Origin: Earliella scabrosa
Lineage: Eukaryota; Basidiomycota; Agaricomycetes; Polyporales; Polyporaceae
DNA: 64,000 bases
Assembly (NCBI GenBank): GCA_022605405.1
Contig: JABYQQ010000005.1
Coordinates: 1,984,001-2,048,000 of the forward strand
Direction of reading: 5' to 3'
Shown here: positions 57,683 through 64,000 of the stretch, piece after piece
Layout of the letters: each line of letters begins with the position of its first letter
How positions within the stretch are numbered: the stretch's first letter is position 1
Position numbers and translations under genes: made by a program
The notes under the pieces: generated by a model
What the model was told of the DNA's origin: nothing
Databases searched by the model: none
The model's input: only the letters and a program-made list of their open reading frames with translations

Positions 57683-60600
57683 CTAAGAGAAGTACATGAC
57701 GCGCTTCGTCTTCTCGTTCAGCGGCCGGAAGCTCGCCTTGTAGGCCTCGAGCTGGCGCGAGGCCTCCGTCGAGTCGAGCTGCGTACCGGACTCCGTGAGG
57801 TCCGCTTGGCCACCGTCAGGGTCATAGTGGTTCTTCGCGCGAGCGCACACGATATCGGCGTCTATGGCGCAGATGATCGACATCAGGATATGAACGACAC
57901 GCGAACTCTGGCTAGGGGGAAACTCACAATACACTGGGGCCGGGATCGACACGGAGCGCGTCGAGCGGGCATAGACGTGGCAGAGCGCGAACGAGAGCGC
58001 CTGCAGACTGTCCGGCGTGAAGTTGTTCTCGTCGTAGAGAACGTTGTAATGGGCCGGACGCGACGTGCCCAAGAGCCCGCTGTGGCTCTGCAGGTAAAAG
58101 TCGAACTCCGTTGGGTGCGTGATGTCGCGGTCGACGACGGTACCAGCAGGGCAGTTACCGCTTCGGTCCGCTTCATCTGGTCGCTGCGGGAAGAACCGAA
58201 CGTGGTGGCGCTTGCCAACCACAACCATGGTGATCTTTGCTTCGATGCCCAAGGTCTTGCACGCCGCTTTGAGCTGCGGCAACTCTTGAACCGATCATGA
58301 GTACGATCCGCCGCCTTCGAAGGATAGGAGAGACTCACCGAAGTCGAGGACGTGTTGGAACTGACCCTCGGAGACACCGTCACGGTAAAAAATGATCCGT
58401 TTGGGGTTCGGTGGCTTCTTCTCGAACGCCGTGCGGTAGCTTGTGTACATCTTGAGGACATCCTCCGCCATGTCCTGGAGGTCGTCGATCATCTCCTGCC
58501 GCGATGTCTGTACGCGGCAGTTCGCCACATACTTCGCAGTGTCGGAATCGACGTTGCCAACAAGCGCGGTGAAGGACGGGCGACCGTCCGCACCGGGCGC
58601 TGGGTGAATCACGTCCGCGCTGTAAACCCCTGTCAGCTAAGGCTGCTCCGTATGCACAATTTTAGGTTTGGACTAACCCCATCACCACAGTCGGGTTGTG
58701 GGGATCCGTGAGGACAGGGACGGACCGAGCGTCAGGGATGGTGTTGATCCCTCCGAGCTTCACGTTGATCCTAGAGCAACCCATCAGCCTCCGTTGAATA
58801 TACGAGGTTGAGCTGAACTCACTTGAGACAAACGTTGGCGAAGTATTGCGGCTTCGCGCGCGAACACTTGTTGCTCTTGAGGCACTGCGTGGCGACTCCT
58901 TGCTGGCAGTCACCGAAGCTATACGGTGCGATGAGCAAGTGATCAGATACAAACAAACATCCTAGGGTAGGCACGGGCACGCACTGTTTGATCGCTTGGT
59001 AAATGTCGGCGGAGGCCTCAGGCAGGACGAGGACGATGAGTTCCGGACCACCTTGGCCCTTGTGCTTCGTCATGACCTGGCGCCCACAGTCCTTCAGTTG
59101 CTGCAACAAGATATCAGCTTATCTCGACAGAACAGTGGCAGTGTAACCTACGTCGGCAATCCTCCCAGCGGACGGGTTGAGGTAGAAGATCATGGGCTTG
59201 GTCTCCTCGCACCTCATGCCTGAAATCCGCAGCTGAGAATGTTAAACACTTAGACAGATCAGAACACGCACCGACGGCGGCAAAGGCTTGGACCAAGCCG
59301 CTGACCATCTCGTCCGCCACCTCTTGCCGGAACCGCTGAGGACGCTCGTAGACCGCCACCATCCAGCGCCTAATACCAGCAGGTCGATAGAACTTCTTGT
59401 CGATCCTGGGAAGACATTTAACCCAAATACACTGCTTGTAACACATATGCGCTTACATGTTCCACGCTCCGTCGCGCGGTTTCTGCATGCATGCGTACCG
59501 TATCATTAGAATGCGTACAGATGACTGGGACGACGACACGTACGATCGTCAGTTGCCGGCTCCCCTGGCCATATTGCAGGACGGGAGGTTCGAGGATGCG
59601 GGCCTGAAGCGACTGAGGCCCCACATTCGGGGCCATATGCATGCCGAATTGCTGAAATAGTGTGAGACAGACAAACGCAAAAGCACGACTTCAGCACTCA
59701 CCCGAACATACTCGGACTGCCCGTACGCCAGCACACCAAGCCCGTTGCGAATGCTCGCAAGTCTTTCTTGAGGCTTCTTGGTCGCGAAGTCAAGCACGTC
59801 CTTGGTCTTCTCCGGCGGGACTTGCTTGCGCATTATCTGGCCCTCAGGAATGACGCAGCATTCCATAGGGATGATGGCTCCGGAGCCGACCTGAATGCGG
59901 AGTCAGTTGGAGAGAGACCCTAAAGGCTGCACGAGGTACATACCTCTAGGCACACGATGTCGGGGTACCGCAACTTGTAGTTGTGTACCTGCTCGAAGTA
60001 CTGGGCGACGGTAATGTTCTGCCCAGTCCGAAGGGTGAATGAAAGCTGAGCAGCACCGGCGACGGTGAGCTTCTTCACTACCCGTGCAGGTCGACGGCTG
60101 GTCTGGGTTTGTCCAGGGATCTGGACATCGACGCGGACCCCAGATAGGTAGCGCTGTAGCTTGACGCGCTCGCGGTCGGGGAACCCTCGCTTGGGCGCAA
60201 GCAGGTTGGGGTCTCCTCCTTGGCGACCAACAAACTCAAGGGCGACATCGATTACCTTTCCGGGCTTGTACATGGTCCCAGTGCTGATGTCCACGTTGAT
60301 CAGCATTTGGCCGACGGCCGGGCGTACTGACTGGAAGTAACCCCGCCAGAGGACGATTCCCCCGCCGATGTCCTTCTTTTCCTGGCTCGTGAAGAACGAG
60401 CGCACGTTGAAGGGGTACTTCAACGACGGCTCCATACGGATGACAACATTGAGTGCCTGCGGAAGTTGCGGGAACTGCATGAGCGCATGGTCGTCGTCAT
60501 GCACCTATAGCCTGCTCACCGTTATGGCCGTTAGCACGGTGTTGTCGTGCGACTGTTTTCCTTGAAGGAAGCGGGAGAGAACCCTGCCACCGAATGAGTG

Positions 60601-61392
60601 ATTGCTGTTGCGTCTCAGATGTAGAGCACGTACTCGGGGTTGATCGTCGCCACATGGGTCAGCTTCACCTTGTAGGGTTTAGGACCGCGAGCGCCCTCGC
60701 CGCCACCTTCAGCTGGAGACGCGTCTGACAGCGTGAACGTGAACTGAAAAAAGAATGAGCATTCAGAAATGACGTAGTGCGTGTAGACGAACCTCCTGAG
60801 TGCCGGAAGGACCGAACGGCAGTTCGCGGGCAGCGAACATGTTCTTGCGGCCGTCGTAGGCAGCGCGAGGAGTGAAGACCTGAGGCGCAACAACGGTCTG
60901 CAGACGCTTGATGATCTCCATATTCAGACGCGCAGGGAGAGTCTTCTCGGATGGGGAGATAACTGCGCATATACTCAGCAACGACACTAGCAGGGGCACA
61001 AGTGGGATTAAACATACCAACTGTATGCAGGGTTCGCGTTCGGACACGTGAGACGACGCATACAATGACTGCCACGCACCGTCATAGTGATGAATGTTGT
61101 CCTGCGGTATAGAAACCGGAAAGTGATTGGTGAAAACGTTGAGTGCACGACCACTCTGACCAAAGGCGGACCGCTTGACGCCGATGGTGGTGATGTGTGG
61201 ACTCATGTCGGGAAGACCGACATTGGTTGCAGCGGTGCGGGTGAGACCAGGGGGGCCACCGCCCCGAGGGCCACTCGGACCTCCACCACGGGGGGCACTC
61301 GGACCTCCGCCACGAGCAGTCCCCGCTCCTCCGCCGCGTCCACGACCGCGTCCGCCACCGCCACCGCTCTGAGGGGGACCGCGAGGAGGCAT
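57683..61392 (-). CDS. Argonaute protein
   Basis: Small-RNA-guided effector of RNA silencing. Sixteen exons: 57683..57861, 57928..58284, 58339..58619, 58678..58770, 58823..58918, 58985..59100, 59152..59219, 59272..59405, 59457..59482, 59544..59651, 59702..59890, 59944..60456, 60520..60583, 60634..60743, 60793..60962, 61080..61392; 938 residues. Residues 1-60 are an RG/PRGGG-rich tail. N domain, then PAZ (about 260-415, with [15 protein letters not shown]), MID and PIWI follow. The slicer tetrad appears intact: Asp in [10 protein letters not shown] (about 669), Glu in SRQEMIDDL, Asp in [11 protein letters not shown] and His in ARAKNHYDP. The C-terminus is VMYFS; animal Argonautes end in YFA. 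The first intron (61..., 117 nt) is about twice the length of the others, yet [15 protein letters not shown] is fixed by homology. Divergent from HIS4; a TTAAATA element lies 106 bases upstream. Confidence 0.96.
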
Positions 61393-62288
61393 GTTTGCAA
61401 TAGAATGAGATGAAAGTTGTTGATAGGGAACGACTCGGAGAGGCGAGAGGCGAGAGCTGGGGTATGATGGAAGAGAGGAGGGAGAAGCGGACGCGGGTAT
61501 TTAATGGGGGAGGCGCATAGCAGCTTTGTGCTGCAGGATCGATAGATCTCGCGAGAGCATGACCGTGCACCTGCCGTGCAAGAGCTTTGTTGTGCCTTGT
61601 TGACGCGTCGTGTCTCAATTGTCGCGCGTCACTGCGCTTGCGCTTTCTCCATCGACGTCATCGCATGCACCCGCGCTTGTCCCCTTTGGTCCTTGCGCCT
61701 TGCCATCCTCCAGACTTGGTCGCACATCGCGCTTTGCCCTGCGAGCGCATTCGCCGCCGTCGCTGCCCGCGGCGGGCACAGGCTTCGGTGCCTCGCTCTC
61801 ACGCTCGTCTGCTGCACGGATTGCGCACGGCTATCAATGTCATCCTCAATCTTCCTTTCCATTGCCATGCTGCTGCAGCATCTGGGGCGCCGTACGGCCG
61901 CCCTCCAGTCCTTCAGACCGTCACCCTCCAACAACCCAACCAATCGTATTCCAGCCCGTATGTTTGTCACAGCGCAATGAGCTTTGCCACGCGCGTGTTG
62001 CTCTTCGCATTATTGTCAAAGCCGTGTGCGGCGTGCTCAATGAGCCTTCCATCCGTTTGACAGTAAGCTTGAGAACGACGCGTTCCAGGGGCTCATCAAT
62101 GTGCGATTGTGCGCTGCTTCACGGTCATTGTCAGTGTTGTTCACAGCGCAAGAAAGACTCTGGGACCGCTTCGCCGAGTCTGGTCGGACCGAGTCAGAAG
62201 GTTAGATCTGCAAACGAGATCGGCAGAGGGCAGGTCGCGCTGGATCTCTGATCGCCAAATTCGCTTGCCCCCTCTCCGACTCGAGCTC
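61393..62288. promoter_or_regulatory. Divergent promoter region, Argonaute / HIS4
   Basis: 896 bases between divergent start codons. The plus-strand open frame 61610-62251 is Ser/Arg/Pro-rich without motifs, and it stops before HIS4; I treat it as chance. No AP-1/Gcn4-type TGACTCA site was seen near HIS4, though a methodical scan by computer would be safer. Confidence 0.5.
61498..61504 (-). promoter_or_regulatory. TATA-like element upstream of Argonaute
   Basis: Reads TTAAATA on the minus strand, 106 bases upstream of the Argonaute ATG, a plausible core-promoter distance. Weak evidence by position and sequence only. Confidence 0.4.
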
Positions 62289-64000
62289 ATGTCGCTCTTC
62301 CTCCCGCTCGTCGACGCCCACTCCGGCGACGCCCGCCTACTCGCCGCTCTCGCACGCATAGGGCCCCTGCTTGTCCCCGCATCTCTCCACAATGCATCCC
62401 TTCTCCCTCAAAATGCAACTCAATACGTCCTCGTCGATCCTGACTCATCTCTCAGCACAGAAGAAGTCATCTCCCTCCTCGACCATGGCGCGGACAAGGT
62501 AATCCTCCCTCTCACGCTCGCAAAAGATCTTGTCGGCCTCGTGCCAGAAGACAGGCTCCTTCTCCTCCTCGATGTCGCCAACGTGTCCGCTGTGTCGGAG
62601 AAGATACGAAACGGGGTATCCGGCGTGCTCATCAAGACCCCCTCCGTCGATGTAGACTTCATTGGCTCCTTCTCCCACTTCTTCGCGGGTTCATCTATCC
62701 ATGTCCTGCCCTCAGCCTCCACGGATCCCCCTTCCCGATCCACGCTCCGTGCCCTCCAGGGGGCGAAGACAACGCTTGTCATTCCCACAGCTCTCCTCAC
62801 GCTCTCCGCGACAGATAGTAAGCAAATTAATATCGGAGATGCGTTCCTCGCCAGTATCACATCCGATCGCAAGGATGGGCTCTTCCCAACCGTCGTCTCC
62901 TCATATCCCGATGGCGGACGTACGCTCGGACTCGTCTATTCCTCACTCGAGTCCGTCAAGGAGAGCATCGTGACCGGAAAGGGGGTCTACCAGTCGCGCA
63001 AGCACGGTCTCTGGCGCAAAGGCGAGACCTCAGGGGCTACCCAGGATGTCGTCCGCATCAAGGTAGACTGCGACTCGGACGCTCTGGAGTTCTCAGTTGT
63101 CCAGAACGGTGCGGGCTTCTGTCATCTCGAGCAGCTGTCGTGTTTCGGGTCCGGCGAACCCACGGGTCTCGCGGCCCTCGAGCGCACGCTGCAGTCTCGC
63201 CTGGCAGCCGCCCCAGAAGGATCGTACACCCGCAGGCTTTTCCAGGACCCTGAACTGCTGCGTTCCAAGATCATGGAGGAGGCCGATGAGCTCTGCCACG
63301 CGCAGACGAAGGAGGAGGTCGCGTTCGAGGCCGCCGACCTGCTCTATTTTGCCCTGACACGATGTGTCGCTGCAGGTGTCAGCATCTCCGACATTGAGCG
63401 GTCGCTCGACCAAAAGGCAAAGAGGGTGACACGCCGCCCCGGAAACGCCAAACCTCAGTGGTCGCAGAAGCCATACCAGACCACAGAATCCTCTGCGCAG
63501 CAGAGCGCGATCGCCACGCGCCCCGCAGAAGCACCGAAGCCGGCACCAGCACCAGCAGCCCCTTCTGTGCCTTCATCTCTCCCTGGCGCGGCCATCCGTA
63601 TGCGCAGCTACGACCTCTCTGTTACCACGCCTGCCGAACGCGCCCAGCTGCTCCGTAGACCCGTGCTGAAGTCCGACGAGATGATCGCAAAGGTCAAGCC
63701 AATCGTGGACGACGTGCGCCAGCGCGGAGACGCGGCGTTGCTGGAGCTCACCGCGAAGTTCGACAAGGCCCAACTCTCCTCGGCCGTCGTCCGCCCGCCG
63801 TTCGCGCCCGAGACGATGCAGCTTGCAGACGAGGTCCGCGCGGCGATCGACGTCGCGTACGCGAACATCCACAAGTTCCACGCCGCGCAGGCCGCCCAGG
63901 ACACACTCAGGGTCGAGACGATGCCCGGTGTGGTCTGCTCGCGCTTCGCCCGCCCCATCGCCCGCGTCGGCCTCTACGTTCCCGGCGGGACGGCCATCCT
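62289..64000 (+). CDS. HIS4: Trifunctional histidine biosynthesis protein HIS4 (3' end cut)
   Basis: Combines phosphoribosyl-AMP cyclohydrolase, phosphoribosyl-ATP pyrophosphatase and histidinol dehydrogenase, steps 2, 3 and 10 of histidine synthesis. An uninterrupted frame from ATG 62289 (MSLFLPLVDAHSGDARLLAA) runs to the window edge: 570 residues of about 830-870. Residues 1-215 are the fungal N-terminal region. The cyclohydrolase domain (about 210-290) shows SRKHGLWRKGETSG, VDCDSDALEF and GAGFCH. The pyrophosphatase domain (about 300-380) shows KIMEEADELCHAQTKEE and FEAADLLYFA with its paired glutamates. A Pro/Ala linker leads to the dehydrogenase, of which RGDAALLELTAKFD and RVGLYVPGGTA are present; its catalytic residues lie beyond the window. 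A GTAAGC at 62818-62823 is not a donor, because the frame through INIGDAFLASI is conserved. No intron in the visible part, unusual for this window. Confidence 0.95.
   Translation, partial: MSLFLPLVDAHSGDARLLAALARIGPLLVPASLHNASLLPQNATQYVLVDPDSSLSTEEVISLLDHGADKVILPLTLAKDLVGLVPEDRLLLLLDVANVSAVSEKIRNGVSGVLIKTPSVDVDFIGSFSHFFAGSSIHVLPSASTDPPSRSTLRALQGAKTTLVIPTALLTLSATDSKQINIGDAFLASITSDRKDGLFPTVVSSYPDGGRTLGLVYSSLESVKESIVTGKGVYQSRKHGLWRKGETSGATQDVVRIKVDCDSDALEFSVVQNGAGFCHLEQLSCFGSGEPTGLAALERTLQSRLAAAPEGSYTRRLFQDPELLRSKIMEEADELCHAQTKEEVAFEAADLLYFALTRCVAAGVSISDIERSLDQKAKRVTRRPGNAKPQWSQKPYQTTESSAQQSAIATRPAEAPKPAPAPAAPSVPSSLPGAAIRMRSYDLSVTTPAERAQLLRRPVLKSDEMIAKVKPIVDDVRQRGDAALLELTAKFDKAQLSSAVVRPPFAPETMQLADEVRAAIDVAYANIHKFHAAQAAQDTLRVETMPGVVCSRFARPIARVGLYVPGGTAI

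Noticed and set aside
61610..62251. Plus-strand open frame of 213 codons upstream of HIS4
   Set aside because: Composition is Ser/Arg/Pro-rich without recognisable domains; it sits in the divergent promoter region.
62818..62823. GTAAGC in HIS4 as a splice donor
   Set aside because: Reading through preserves a conserved cyclohydrolase-upstream segment and no suitable acceptor follows.
1..64000. Transposons, CRISPR arrays, tRNA or rRNA genes
   Set aside because: I looked for terminal repeats, transposase or reverse transcriptase motifs, spaced repeats and tRNA B-box contexts; none was convincing. A dedicated tRNA and repeat search could still find something missed by eye.

Overview
This is a gene-dense stretch of a filamentous basidiomycete genome, most likely an Agaricomycete and plausibly a polypore. 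Nearly every gene is broken by short introns (mostly 48-75 nt) with GTRNGY donors. The proteins are fungal, and a tandem pair of FunK1 kinases, a family expanded in mushroom-forming fungi, is present. I placed about 130 introns by hand. For almost every gene the spliced exons add up to a multiple of three and rejoin a conserved protein. Those models rest on reading frame and remembered family patterns, not on transcripts or searches.

Layout, left to right. 1-1882: 3' part of cobalamin-independent methionine synthase (+). 2627-4971: multi-membrane protein, DUF2985-like (-). 6291-12987: two FunK1 kinases in tandem (+). 13500-22934: a 2,905-residue Fmp27/BLTP2 bridge-like lipid transfer protein (-). 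23470-25638: DNA polymerase epsilon subunit B (-). 26020-27525: PHAF1/UPF0183 protein (+). 27675-28694: HAD pyrimidine nucleotidase (-). 29121-29927: ribosomal protein L6 (+). 30222-32653: HET-domain protein (-). 32997-34190: COX18-type insertase (+). 34578-35163: small four-helix membrane protein (-). 35976-37366: 3-ketodihydrosphingosine reductase (-). 37695-39024: fluoride exporter FEX (+). 40186-41717: TVP38/DedA-type membrane protein (-). 42728-43230: ribosomal protein L36 (-). 43530-45152: casein kinase 2 beta (-). 45548-46504: BTB protein (-). 46794-51007: a large, very intron-rich coiled-coil protein (+). 51215-51764: small Tma17-like protein (-). 52229-54583: EF-hand mitochondrial carrier (-). 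55152-56340: unrecognised protein (-). 57683-61392: Argonaute (-). 62289-64000: 5' part of trifunctional histidine enzyme HIS4 (+), cut by the window edge.

Most of this is ordinary eukaryotic chromosome: metabolism, translation, replication, membrane lipids, mitochondrial import and RNA silencing, with no operon-like functional grouping. The accessory elements are the FunK1 pair, the single HET protein and two or three lineage-specific proteins. I do not see a clear undescribed multi-gene system. The best leads are the FunK1 pair (one member ends in an AT-hook-like motif, the other carries an RG-rich insert), the coiled-coil gene with about 21 exons and two GC-AG introns, the RKSLDA repeat in the tail of the Fmp27 protein, and an apparent excess of GC-AG introns. 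No tRNA, rRNA, transposon or CRISPR array was recognised.
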